64,000 nucleotides of DNA, from assembly GCF_005930355.1 (NCBI RefSeq), contig NZ_VDBO01000016.1, positions 1 through 64,000 of the forward strand, in the 5' to 3' direction. Below the pieces are notes generated by a model. It was not told the origin of the DNA, ran no database searches, and was given only the letters and a program-made list of their open reading frames with translations. How positions within the stretch are numbered: the stretch's first letter is position 1; the number at the start of each line of letters is the position of its first letter. A program made the position numbers and the translations under genes. Source of the stretch: Paenibacillus sinopodophylli. GTDB taxonomy: Bacteria > Bacillota > Bacilli > Paenibacillales > Paenibacillaceae. Below are positions 31,042 through 38,903 of the stretch, piece after piece.

Positions 31042-31411
31042 TTAACGTAACACGCCCAAAACTTTTTTCCGACAAAAATAATCGGCTCTGCAGCACTTGC
31101 CAATAAGCGCTCAAACATACGCCCCATATACGTTTGCTATCGTATGCCGGGTCCGTTCATCAGCCAGCAAGTCAACAAAATTTGTGCCGCATGTTTTCCA
31201 GATGATGGCGAATGGACGTTGTATCGTGTCGGGAATGAAGGAGGATGAGAGAAAAGTATTTTTTCAAGCTGAATATAAATGGTTAAACGACATTCACAGT
31301 GTAAAACCGTCTTGAAATCAAGCTATAACGCGCATATGCAGGCGTTTTTCCCCGCTTCGACAGCATTCAGGAAGCGCTTCCATCATTAATTGCGGAAAGG
31401 GGCCAACACAT
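31042..31411. other. Intergenic region between spoIIE and the S1 gene, no gene recognised
   Basis: The stretch holds the 0A-box-like site and a 72-codon frame (31097-31315, plus) without a convincing ribosome site or family likeness. B. subtilis has two tRNA genes (Met, Glu) in this position; I see none here. Confidence 0.5.
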
Positions 31412-31509
31412 AAGCAGATATGCCTGAAGGCGCCCTTACTATAGACGTCATCGTTTCAGCGAAATGTATAGAGAGAGGATGAGTAAAATCATATCCCTCC
31501 TATACATCA
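31412..31509. repeat. Dispersed palindromic repeat, copy C
   Basis: This is the second full-length copy of the repeat, about 98 bases, matching copy B along its length. Its last part forms TATAG-AGAGAGGAT against ATATCCCTCCTATA, an imperfect hairpin in which base changes in one arm are matched in the other (AGAGAGG with CCCTCCT). It ends next to the terminator of the S1 gene. Confidence 0.8.
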
Positions 31510-31537
31510 AAAAAAGCAGAACCGATTAGGTTCTGCT
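31508..31537 (-). terminator. Intrinsic terminator of the S1-domain gene
   Basis: Perfect 9-bp arms (31515-31523 and 31529-31537) with a 5-base loop precede TTTTTTTG on the minus strand, 28 bases after the stop. Confidence 0.92.
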
Positions 31538-31564
31538 CCATGTATAGTGTTATGAGGATCCAGC

Positions 31565-32089
31565 TTATACTCGCTTGGCACCGCGTCCGCCGCGTTTGCC
31601 CTCCGTATTCTTCTTCAAAGAGGAGATGCGCTCTTCGCTGTCTTTCAGGAACCGTGACACTTTATCCTCGAATGACGGTTTACCGTATGCCGGTCTGCCA
31701 GCCGATTGCTTGTTGAAGGGACGTCCGCCACCACCGCCGCCGCCACCGCCGCGATTGAAACGTTCGCCACCACCACCACTACCGCCGCCAGTGCTTCCAC
31801 CGCCGCCTCCGCTATGACGCTCACGTTGTTGTGGCGCTGGTTGGCCTTCCGGCCGGTCAATGGCTTGCTTAATGGAAAGTCCGATCTTTCCGTCTTTGTC
31901 CACGTTGATCACTTTAACTTTGACAACATCGTCGATTTTCAGGTGATCCTTCACGTCTTTGACGTAATTATCAGCAATTTCCGAAATGTGAACAAGACCC
32001 GTGACACCTCCCGACAAGTCGACAAATGCCCCAAAATGCGTAATGCCTGTCACTTTTCCTTCTAACTTAGCGCCCACTTCAATTGCCAT
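31565..32089 (-). CDS. yabR: S1 RNA-binding domain protein, YabR-like, with glycine-rich tail
   Basis: The N-terminal 70 residues form one S1 domain (VGAKLEGKVTGITHFGAFVDL, GLVHISEI, VKVKVINVDKDGKIGLSIKQ in parts). The remainder is low-complexity and glycine-rich, with repeated GGGG and RFNRGGG, then a basic end (KRGGRGAKRV). Such a tail suggests RNA binding or condensation. B. subtilis YabR is about 130 residues, so this protein has an expanded glycine-rich part. The role in sporulating bacteria is not settled. Confidence 0.9.
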   Translation of the reverse strand: MAIEVGAKLEGKVTGITHFGAFVDLSGGVTGLVHISEIADNYVKDVKDHLKIDDVVKVKVINVDKDGKIGLSIKQAIDRPEGQPAPQQRERHSGGGGGSTGGGSGGGGERFNRGGGGGGGGGRPFNKQSAGRPAYGKPSFEDKVSRFLKDSEERISSLKKNTEGKRGGRGAKRV

Positions 32090-32237
32090 AAAATAAAATG
32101 TTCCTCCCTAAAAGTTATGCGAAGCAAAACTGAATTCATAAGCATGTGCTAAAAGTTTTGCGAAAACGCTATTAACGTGATTATAACCGAACCGTTCAAG
32201 TAAGGTCAACAGACGTTCACCCGATTCAGAGCCCTAT

Positions 32238-32543
32238 TTAGTCGCTAAAAATTTGCTGAACGCCCTTCTTGACCATACCCTGCTCTTTGGTTGCCAATTG
32301 TTCAATATATTCTGGGTCATTTAAACGTTCAACTTGGCGGTTTAGCGCCTCGGTTTCCTTGACTGATGCATTAATCTGCTCTTGAATAGCGTTTAGCTTA
32401 ATGCCTGTAGCATCCTTCTGCTGCATCTGGCCAAAGATCGTATACGCCGCCCAGCCCATAAATAGCACGATGAACATCATCCAAAGCTTAAACCGGCGCT
32501 TCGTGCCAGCATTCCCTGACATCTTATTATCTGCTGTTGCCAT
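32238..32543 (-). CDS. divIC: Cell division protein DivIC (FtsB homologue)
   Basis: The 101-residue bitopic protein has a short basic cytoplasmic tail, one transmembrane segment (about 20-39) and an outside coiled coil (QEQINASVKETEALNRQVERL) ending in DPEYIEQLATKEQGMVKKG, the DivIC/FtsB signature. It joins the FtsL-DivIB complex at the septum. It lies eight bases after yabQ. Confidence 0.95.
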   Translation of the reverse strand: MATADNKMSGNAGTKRRFKLWMMFIVLFMGWAAYTIFGQMQQKDATGIKLNAIQEQINASVKETEALNRQVERLNDPEYIEQLATKEQGMVKKGVQQIFSD

Positions 32544-32551
32544 GAGCGGTG

Positions 32552-33160
32552 TTACCTCCTAAACCATTTGCCCCACAATCGAGCGATTTGTTGTCCTATT
32601 CTGCCTGCTTTCTCGCTCCATTGCCATTTGGATGCATAATGAGATAGCCAGCGCCCCAGCGGGCGAGTGACTGGTCTTACCATCCAAACAAACAATTTCC
32701 AAAAAGGACGGACTAATTGTATCACAATTTTCAATATGAAAATAGTGAACGCAGACCCAAACGCGAAAATAACCAACAGTACTTTGTAGAACAGCTTCAA
32801 AGGCTTTACGACAAGAATATCCAAGCATTTGAGCACAAAGTTGATCAGCTTCCTCACAGCTCCGATCAGCCATTTGACGACCGCGATGACAACTCTGCTG
32901 AGCAGGAAATAATAGATGATGATGCCGATAGCCAGTCCGATAAAAACATACGCCCGCACCTCGCCGTTGTTGCTGGCGTACAACACCCGAAAAACGACTA
33001 GCGCTGCTGCCGTCCAATACATCACGTCAAGCACCGGAAGCCACCAGCGCGGGAATTTCAGTTCATTCGTCACGACCCGATAGCCGTCGAATACCGTTCC
33101 CATGCCAAGGCCCGACAGCAGCATGACTGCCATCGTCAACCACTGCATACTGAGCGTCAC
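32552..33160 (-). CDS. yabQ: Spore cortex protein YabQ
   Basis: The 202-residue protein has about four N-terminal transmembrane segments and a basic, tryptophan-rich C-terminal half. It matches YabQ in size and position; YabQ acts in the mother cell for cortex formation. The start is GTG (33158-33160), overlapping the yabP stop as GTGA, so the two are coupled. Confidence 0.9.
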   Translation of the reverse strand: MTLSMQWLTMAVMLLSGLGMGTVFDGYRVVTNELKFPRWWLPVLDVMYWTAAALVVFRVLYASNNGEVRAYVFIGLAIGIIIYYFLLSRVVIAVVKWLIGAVRKLINFVLKCLDILVVKPLKLFYKVLLVIFAFGSAFTIFILKIVIQLVRPFWKLFVWMVRPVTRPLGRWLSHYASKWQWSEKAGRIGQQIARLWGKWFRR

Positions 33161-33447
33161 TTGAATAGCTTCCCGAACAGTCCTTTGGATTTGGATGCCG
33201 TATTGCTGCCGTCCATATAGGCGAGTGAATGGACAAGCCCCTCAATTGCCACCATTCCCTGTTCCAAGCTTAGATGCTTCATATGCAAATTTTGGCCCTT
33301 TACCGCCAGGAAGCCAAGCTCTGTCTCCAGTAAAAACTCTTCGCTGTCGAAGCTCTCTACTTTTACAACACCCGTAAGCTCGAGCAGCTTGCGATTCATC
33401 AATTTCACTTCCTGACGCTTCTGCACCACCTTGCCTTGGTCAACCAT
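33157..33447 (-). CDS. yabP: Sporulation protein YabP
   Basis: The 96-residue protein has the YabP/YqfC family core: NRKLLELTGVVKVESFDSEEFLLET and LHMKHLSLEQGMVAIEG (read in parts). It is small, soluble and likely made in the mother cell under SigE. GGAGG stands eight bases before the ATG. It is followed by yabQ with overlap. Confidence 0.93.
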   Translation of the reverse strand: MVDQGKVVQKRQEVKLMNRKLLELTGVVKVESFDSEEFLLETELGFLAVKGQNLHMKHLSLEQGMVAIEGLVHSLAYMDGSNTASKSKGLFGKLFK

Positions 33448-33613
33448 AGACTCGTCCTCCGCTCCATTAGCATGTCTAGGCGCAACGGCTATCGCCGGCC
33501 AATGGCGGCACAGTATCCGTTTCGCACAATCAACATAAGCCGGTACAAGCAGTACGCTTGCGCTCTCTTATTATGTTAAGACTAGCTTATGGGGCAAAGG
33601 CTGGATTTAGAAC

Positions 33614-34357
33614 CTACAATGCTTGTTTGATAGCTTCCTGCTCCTGGCTTACTCTCTCGGTGTTCACTTGCAGGAATACGAGCAGCAGCACAACTGTTGC
33701 CAACTGAAAAAACCAATTGAAGAACATATCGAATATTGTAGCCGTAATCCATGATTGGCTCACTAAGAGAGTGAATATTATGCCTTGAATAATGACAAAC
33801 ACGATTGCCATCGCATAACCAGCAAGCCCATAGCCAATAAATTTGAAATAACGCTTGCGCGCGAATTCCCGGCTAATCGTCATAGGATTCACTCGACTAG
33901 TATCAAACAGAGCAACCACAATAGGCAGCAGAAGCAGCCATACCGCGAACAGGACACCTGGAACAACAAACACGAAAATGCCCGCCAATATGACTGCGCC
34001 CTGCAAGAAATTGTAGACGATCATGCGCGGCCATTTTTTCAGACCCCATAAGAGTGATTGCTTGAAGCTTGATTCCGCTCCTGCCACTCTGCCTAGTATG
34101 TAGTGAACAACCATTGGGGTAATCGAGCTTAAGAAAAGGAGGTCTACAATCGTATCCATTTTCCCATCAGGAAAAAAGATTCCGCTATGATCAGGCTCAA
34201 AAAAATAATAGTTTTTGATTGCCTCAATCGGTATAGACACTATGGCTACAATTAACAAAATCGGCCAACTGTTCTTGAAAAAGAGAGCAAAAGCATGTCC
34301 TAGCAAAGAAAAACCCTTCCGCCGATATTCGGGAACGGTTAGCTGCATATGATTCAT
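33614..34357 (-). CDS. Multi-pass membrane protein of unknown function
   Basis: The 247-residue protein has about six hydrophobic segments with small amphipathic ends, starting after MNHMQLTVPEYRRKGFSLLGHAFALFFKNSW. The layout resembles the DUF975/glycerophosphodiesterase-membrane-domain group, but I cannot assign it with certainty. GGAGG lies eight bases before the ATG. In B. subtilis yabO and yabP are direct neighbours, so this gene is an extra between them. Confidence 0.8.
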   Translation of the reverse strand: MNHMQLTVPEYRRKGFSLLGHAFALFFKNSWPILLIVAIVSIPIEAIKNYYFFEPDHSGIFFPDGKMDTIVDLLFLSSITPMVVHYILGRVAGAESSFKQSLLWGLKKWPRMIVYNFLQGAVILAGIFVFVVPGVLFAVWLLLLPIVVALFDTSRVNPMTISREFARKRYFKFIGYGLAGYAMAIVFVIIQGIIFTLLVSQSWITATIFDMFFNWFFQLATVVLLLVFLQVNTERVSQEQEAIKQAL

Positions 34358-34437
34358 CGAATAGTCCTCCGAATATGTAAACCCATTTCATCCTGTTGAA
34401 ACAGATTATTTTATTTTGTTTGCATTTATGTGCCTAC

Positions 34438-34477
34438 AAAAAAAGGCTGCATACAAGTTATATGCTTGTATGCAGCC
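34438..34477 (-). terminator. Intrinsic terminator of the HU-rqcP operon
   Basis: Perfect 13-bp arms (34445-34457 and 34465-34477) with a 7-base loop precede TTTTTTTTG on the minus strand. It begins seven bases after the rqcP stop. Confidence 0.95.
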
Positions 34478-34483
34478 TCGTTG

Positions 34484-34774
34484 TTATTTCGATTGTTCCC
34501 AGTCGAGCGTATTCTCGCGCTGGCGTTGTTCTTCTTTCAACAAGGTATAAAGCTCACCGGCTTCATCCTTACGGGTCGTCTCCGCAGTTCGCTCGATGCG
34601 TACAGTTACGATTTTCTGGCCGTATTGGATTTGGAGCTCGTCCCCGGCTTTGACGGCACTACTCGCTTTCGCTTCGCGGCCATTGATCCATACGCGACCT
34701 TGCTCGGATACATCCTTCGCAACGGTACGACGCTTGATCAACCGGGATACCTTAAGAAATTTATCTAATCGCAT
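34484..34774 (-). CDS. rqcP: S4-domain RNA-binding protein RqcP (YabO)
   Basis: The 96-residue protein has an S4 domain at the N-terminus (MRLDKFLKVSRLIKRRTVAKD, then GRVWINGREAKASSAVKAGDEL in parts). In B. subtilis YabO/RqcP binds stalled 50S subunits with RqcH and drives poly-alanine tailing. It starts three bases after the HU gene stop and is in the conserved position. Confidence 0.94.
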   Translation of the reverse strand: MRLDKFLKVSRLIKRRTVAKDVSEQGRVWINGREAKASSAVKAGDELQIQYGQKIVTVRIERTAETTRKDEAGELYTLLKEEQRQRENTLDWEQSK

Positions 34775-34777
34775 AAA

Positions 34778-35050
34778 CTATTGGATAGCTTCTTTCAATT
34801 TGTTGCCTGCTTTGAATGCAGGAACTTTTGCTTCTGAGATTTCGATTGGAGCGCCTGTTTGCGGGTTGCGTCCAGTGCGTCCAGCACGTTTGCGAGTTTC
34901 GAAAGTACCGAAGCCGATCAATTGTACTTTGTCTCCGCCTGCAAGTGCATCCGTTACTTCGCCCAAGAAACCGTTAAGTACAGCTTCTACGTCACGTTTA
35001 GTCAAACCGCTTTTTTCTGCAATGTTGTTGATCAAGTCTGTTTTGTTCAT
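34778..35050 (-). CDS. hup: HU-family DNA-binding protein
   Basis: HU bends and compacts DNA. The 90-residue protein starts MNKTDLINNIAEKSGLTKRD and carries the DNA-binding arm signature GFGTFETRKRAGRTGRNPQTG (read in parts). GGAGG lies nine bases before the ATG. B. subtilis has its HU gene (hbs) elsewhere; placement between mazG and rqcP is a Paenibacillus-type arrangement from memory. Confidence 0.97.
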   Translation of the reverse strand: MNKTDLINNIAEKSGLTKRDVEAVLNGFLGEVTDALAGGDKVQLIGFGTFETRKRAGRTGRNPQTGAPIEISEAKVPAFKAGNKLKEAIQ

Positions 35051-35223
35051 TATAAAATCCTCCTAATTGATAACCATTATTTGTGGTCGACGCTTGATGC
35101 GCCGCCGTTGCTTCCCATTTTTGCTCTCTCGAAGAATACTTATTCTGCCTGCCTGTAAATAAATCCTGCCGCTGCTTGAAATTTTTTTGCGAATGGTGCC
35201 GAAAAAAGGCGATTCATGAGAAA

Positions 35224-36714
35224 TCAAAGCGATGATTGACGCTTAGCCTCTTCCCATAAACGATCCATTTCTGTTAAATCAGTCTGGTCAAATTGCTTGC
35301 CGCTTATACGAAGCTGTTCCTCAATATATGCGAATCTACTGCGGAATTTCTTATTCGTACGGGCAAGCGCCTCTTCCGGATCAGCATGGATAAAGCGCGA
35401 GGCATTGACGACGGCAAACAGCAAATCGCCAAGCTCTGAGGCTTGCTCATCTTCTGATTGCGTTGCAATCGCTTCACGAAGCTCAGCAAGCTCCTCTTCA
35501 ATCTTACCGAGGACAGGACCAAGCTCGTCCCAATCAAAGCCTACCTTGGCTGCCTTTTTTTGAAGCTTGTAAGCTTTCATCAAAGCGGGCAGGTCAGACG
35601 GGATACCATCTAGTATCGATACGCGGTTCGTATCGGTTCCTTTCAGGCGCTTCTCTTCGGCTTTCCGTTGCTCCCAATTGGCTAGCGCTTCCTGAGAATC
35701 GCTGGCGTCTTGCTCACCAAAAACATGCGGATGGCGGAAAATAAGTTTCTCGTTAAGTGATTGTATCACATCATAGACCGAAAATGCGCCCGTCTCTTCT
35801 TCCATTTGGCTGTGAAGCATCACTTGAAGGATGACGTCGCCGAATTCCTCCTGCATGCCATCTGGATCATCGTTGTCAATTGCTTCGAGCGCTTCATACA
35901 GCTCTTCAATGAAATTTTTGCGAATGGACTGATGCGTTTGCTCGATGTCCCAAGGGCAGCCATCCGGACTGCGTAAGATAGCTACAATCTCATGCAGTCG
36001 CTCGAAGGACCGATTGCGAAGCGATGGATCGTCTGAGCGCGGCACCCAGATGAGCGAAAGATTGCCGTAGCCTGGCGTGCGATCCAACTCGTACAGCGGC
36101 ACGCGAAGGATTTGCTGCTCAGCGGGCACCCCCAGCGCATGACCGACAACCACTTCATAATCGTCTGGGTATCTTTCCATCAGCGCCAGCTTGACGTCCG
36201 ATGCCGTGTACGTATCATACACTTGTCCGATCAGCGTGTGAAGCTGCGGCTGTAGCAGCGAAGGCTGCAGCTCAGCCGCATCCAGCAGGGCAAAGCCTTC
36301 GATAGGGTCTATGCCCAGACTGACGAATGCTTGGTCAAGGAAGCTCTCGCCTCCAATAATTTGCAGCTCAATGCCTTCTGCAAGACATTGCTCGCGGAGC
36401 AGCTGGACCGTACGCTCGGCAACCATAGGGTGACCTGGCACCGCATAAATAATAGGCGTTGCGCTGTTTTTCGCTTCAGCTGTAAGCGTTTCTGCGATTG
36501 CCTTATACACGTCTGGAAAGGAATCATGCTGCTCATAAAGCGCATCGAATGACGTATACGCAATGTCATTCTCTTGCAGCAATGACATCGCTGGGTGCTG
36601 CTCTGTGCGTACAAATACTCGCTCTGCAGCAAGCAGTCTGCGCCAGACACCGAGTGTCAATTGCTCCGGATCGCCTGAGCCGAGCCCGACGATCGTAAGT
36701 TGTGGTGTGGACAT
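35224..36714 (-). CDS. mazG: Fused tetrapyrrole methylase-like / MazG NTP pyrophosphohydrolase (YabN)
   Basis: The protein joins an N-terminal SAM-dependent methylase-like domain (residues 1-220; LTIVGLGSGDPEQLT, YAVPGHPMVAERTVQLL) to a C-terminal MazG domain. MazG signatures are CPWDIEQTHQSI, EELYEALEAI, EEFGDVILQVMLH and EIGD-like ELGDLLFAVVN. It hydrolyses non-canonical nucleoside triphosphates; the methylase half has no proven role. ATG 36714 with AAGGAGG ten bases upstream is preferred over the GTG at 36720. It marks the left edge of the conserved block. Confidence 0.95.
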   Translation of the reverse strand: MSTPQLTIVGLGSGDPEQLTLGVWRRLLAAERVFVRTEQHPAMSLLQENDIAYTSFDALYEQHDSFPDVYKAIAETLTAEAKNSATPIIYAVPGHPMVAERTVQLLREQCLAEGIELQIIGGESFLDQAFVSLGIDPIEGFALLDAAELQPSLLQPQLHTLIGQVYDTYTASDVKLALMERYPDDYEVVVGHALGVPAEQQILRVPLYELDRTPGYGNLSLIWVPRSDDPSLRNRSFERLHEIVAILRSPDGCPWDIEQTHQSIRKNFIEELYEALEAIDNDDPDGMQEEFGDVILQVMLHSQMEEETGAFSVYDVIQSLNEKLIFRHPHVFGEQDASDSQEALANWEQRKAEEKRLKGTDTNRVSILDGIPSDLPALMKAYKLQKKAAKVGFDWDELGPVLGKIEEELAELREAIATQSEDEQASELGDLLFAVVNASRFIHADPEEALARTNKKFRSRFAYIEEQLRISGKQFDQTDLTEMDRLWEEAKRQSSL

Positions 36715-36720
36715 AATCAC

Positions 36721-37209
36721 GAATCCTCCTTAGAGATCATTTGATATACTGCTTCCAGCTTTATGGGAAGGGTTCATCGCCAGGCGCAAGCCTCGAATGA
36801 ATCAAATCTGTTGGCATAACAGACATTATTCAGCAAGCATTCAAATGAAGCCAAACATATGTCATTCGACTCACCGTAATCATAAAAACAATGGTCGATT
36901 TCAAGCTGTAAAAAGTAATCATGAACCAATTTAATCAAAATTTCAATAACGCAGATTAAATTTTTTTCATGAAGGATTGGTACTTGATGAGATGAACTGA
37001 AGGGCTATAAAAAGATAATTAGCAAATATAGAACGACATACGTAGATCAAATGGATTGAATAACAGAATGGGAAGAGATAGATTTGTTGTTTATTTTACC
37101 CTAAGTCTTCCCGAAAATGACACAGGGAACCTTGTGTTAAGTAAAGAATCATTGGACGACGTGAGCCTGGGTAAATGATCTCCTTTATAGTAGGTGATTA
37201 ATTACGACA
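36721..37209. other. AT-rich junction between mazG and the accessory block
   Basis: No frame with a plausible start and ribosome site is visible. One plus-strand run near 37000-37065 (ELKGYKKIISKYRTTYVDQ) looks somewhat coding-like but lacks a start and is closed by stops on both sides; it may be a gene relic. The base composition is AT-richer than the flanking genes. Confidence 0.5.
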
Positions 37210-37255
37210 AATAGGGAGTCTTTAGACGAATTAATCCGTCTAAAGGCTCCCTATT
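37210..37255 (-). terminator. Hairpin ending the lar operon
   Basis: Nineteen-bp arms (37210-37228 and 37237-37255, one mismatch) with an 8-base loop lie 40 bases after larC1. The T-run is weak (TATTTG), but the stem is very strong and could work for either strand. Confidence 0.75.
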
Positions 37256-37294
37256 GGTTTCATGAATGTTTTCTTTAGGATTAAAGTGCATGAT

Positions 37295-38200
37295 TTATTG
37301 AGATTCAGTATCATGGTGATGATCTTGAGGGTGGGCATGAGAGTGAGACTCTGAATGAGAATGGCTGTGTTCATGATGATTATGGTTTTCATGAGCATGT
37401 TGATGCGAATGACTGTGTTCATGGTGCCCATGAGCCTGTTGATGTGAATGAGGAGTGACTCCAGAAAATGGTTCCCGGTTTCCAACAATGGCACGCAGCA
37501 CATTAGGGCGCTCTGACAAGTCTCTAGTACCTGCGCCATAACCAATGGACGTAACCGTCATGCTAGGAAGCGACACATGGAATTCATCCACGAGTGCACT
37601 GACGATGCCAGCTCCCGTTGGTGTCGTCAGCTCTTTCTGAATGGGCAAGGATGCAAGGGGTATGCCCTTCAATATCTCTAGTGTAGCAGGGGCTGGAACG
37701 GGATAAATGCCATGTGCGCAGACAACAGTCCCATAGCCGAGCGGTACGGGGGAGCACCAAATAGAGTCTATCTGCAGCGACTCTAACGCCAATGCGACAC
37801 CAACTGTATCTACAATTGAATCGACGGCGCCTACCTCGTGGAAATGGACCTTCTCTAAGGGAAGGCCATGAATTTTCCCTTCTGCAATAGCGATTCGTTC
37901 AAATATGGCCAGACTTCTGGCAGTGACACGTTCAGGAAGGTTGGCATCACGAATCATCTGTATGATGTCACTGTAATGCGAATGCTGAGCAGGTGAAGAA
38001 TGGGGATCAACCTGGACATCGGCTTTAATGGCGGAGATACCCTTTTTGTTGACGCGATTCCATGATAGCGAGAAAGGTGAGACGGAAAGCTTCGCAAGTT
38101 CAGTTTCGATGTAATTGGAATCGGCGCCCGCGTCGACAAGAGCTCCTAGTGTCATATCGCCGCTAATGCCGGCTATGCAATCTAAGTAAATGATTTTCAT
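37295..38200 (-). CDS. larC1: LarC N-terminal half (LarC1) with a histidine-rich tail
   Basis: LarC inserts nickel into the pincer nucleotide cofactor using CTP. This 301-residue protein has the LarC1 (DUF111) start MKIIYLDCIAGISGDMTLG, then EKVHFHEVGAVDSIVDTVG and TPTGAGIVSAL. The last 51 residues contain 22 histidines (HSHQHAHENHNHHEHSHSH and similar) and are a likely nickel store. The frame stops there; the C-terminal LarC2 domain is absent and is encoded at 45534-46025 on the other strand. A longer frame starts at 38305, but AGGGAG before ATG 38200 and the family N-terminus fix the start. It is the third gene of larE-larB-larC1. Confidence 0.95.
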   Translation of the reverse strand: MKIIYLDCIAGISGDMTLGALVDAGADSNYIETELAKLSVSPFSLSWNRVNKKGISAIKADVQVDPHSSPAQHSHYSDIIQMIRDANLPERVTARSLAIFERIAIAEGKIHGLPLEKVHFHEVGAVDSIVDTVGVALALESLQIDSIWCSPVPLGYGTVVCAHGIYPVPAPATLEILKGIPLASLPIQKELTTPTGAGIVSALVDEFHVSLPSMTVTSIGYGAGTRDLSERPNVLRAIVGNREPFSGVTPHSHQQAHGHHEHSHSHQHAHENHNHHEHSHSHSESHSHAHPQDHHHDTESQ

Positions 38201-38204
38201 GAGG

Positions 38205-38903
38205 TTAGTTCTCCCTTCGTATTTGCCTGTGAATGGATGCGGCTGCGTAAGCTGCGCCAAATCCATTATCGATATTGACGACAGTGACGCCAGGGGCGCA
38301 GCCATTCAACATGGCTCCCATCGCGATTAACCCGTTTAGACCGGTGCCATAGCCCACGCTTGTAGGGACAGCGATCAATGGCTTGGCCACCAATCCGCCG
38401 AGTACACTCGGCAGCGCACCTTCCATGCCAGCAATGGCGATAACGACATCGGCTTCCTGAATCACATGAAGTCGGGCGAAGAGGCGGTGTATGCCTGCGA
38501 CCCCAACATCGGAAATTCGCTCCACGCGGCTTCCCATCATCTCGAGTGTAATGGCCGCTTCTTCGGCTACCCGCAGATCGGAGGTGCCTGCGCAGACGAC
38601 TGCAATATAGCCATTGCGATCCGCAGGTGGTACATTTCCGAATCCAGTTAGCGCATGAGCGTCCACATGGTGAATAAGTCCTGGCACGCGGGAAGTCACA
38701 AGCTCTGCTTTCCCAGAGTCTACCCGCGTTATTAGCAGTCTTGAGGCATGTTCCCTCATCGTTTCGGCAATTCCAATCAGTTGCTCGGCAGACTTGTTCT
38801 CCCCGTAAATAACTTCAGGAAATCCGAGGCGCCGTTCTCTATCTATATCTAAGTTGGCATACTTCGCAACCTGAACATCTTCGTATCCTTTGTCAGCCAT
38901 CAT
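38205..38903 (-). CDS. larB: Pyridinium-3,5-biscarboxylic acid mononucleotide synthase LarB
   Basis: LarB carboxylates the pyridine ring of nicotinate adenine dinucleotide and removes AMP, the first step of NPN synthesis. The C-terminal half resembles PurE: VVCAGTSDLRVAEEAA, SDVGVAGIHRL, GMEGALPSVLGGL and LNGCAPGVTVVNIDNGFGA. The Cys near residue 202 fits the residue that forms the covalent intermediate in L. plantarum LarB. The start (ATGATG) overlaps the larE stop. Confidence 0.96.
   Translation of the reverse strand: MMADKGYEDVQVAKYANLDIDRERRLGFPEVIYGENKSAEQLIGIAETMREHASRLLITRVDSGKAELVTSRVPGLIHHVDAHALTGFGNVPPADRNGYIAVVCAGTSDLRVAEEAAITLEMMGSRVERISDVGVAGIHRLFARLHVIQEADVVIAIAGMEGALPSVLGGLVAKPLIAVPTSVGYGTGLNGLIAMGAMLNGCAPGVTVVNIDNGFGAAYAAASIHRQIRREN

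Noticed and set aside
31097-31315. 72-codon plus-strand frame between spoIIE and the S1 gene
   Set aside because: There is no ribosome site, no family likeness and the strand is opposite to all local genes; treated as chance.
31368-31384. AGGAAGCGCTTCCAT as a cre site
   Set aside because: It breaks the cre consensus at two conserved positions and is not near a catabolic promoter.
31575-31817. Proline-rich plus-strand frame over the S1 gene
   Set aside because: It is the antisense of the glycine-rich codons and carries no independent signal.
37240-37545. 101-codon frame over the His-rich part of larC1, considered as a frameshifted LarC2
   Set aside because: Its translation (Ile/Met/Asn-rich) has no LarC2 motif; it is a shadow of the His codons in another phase.
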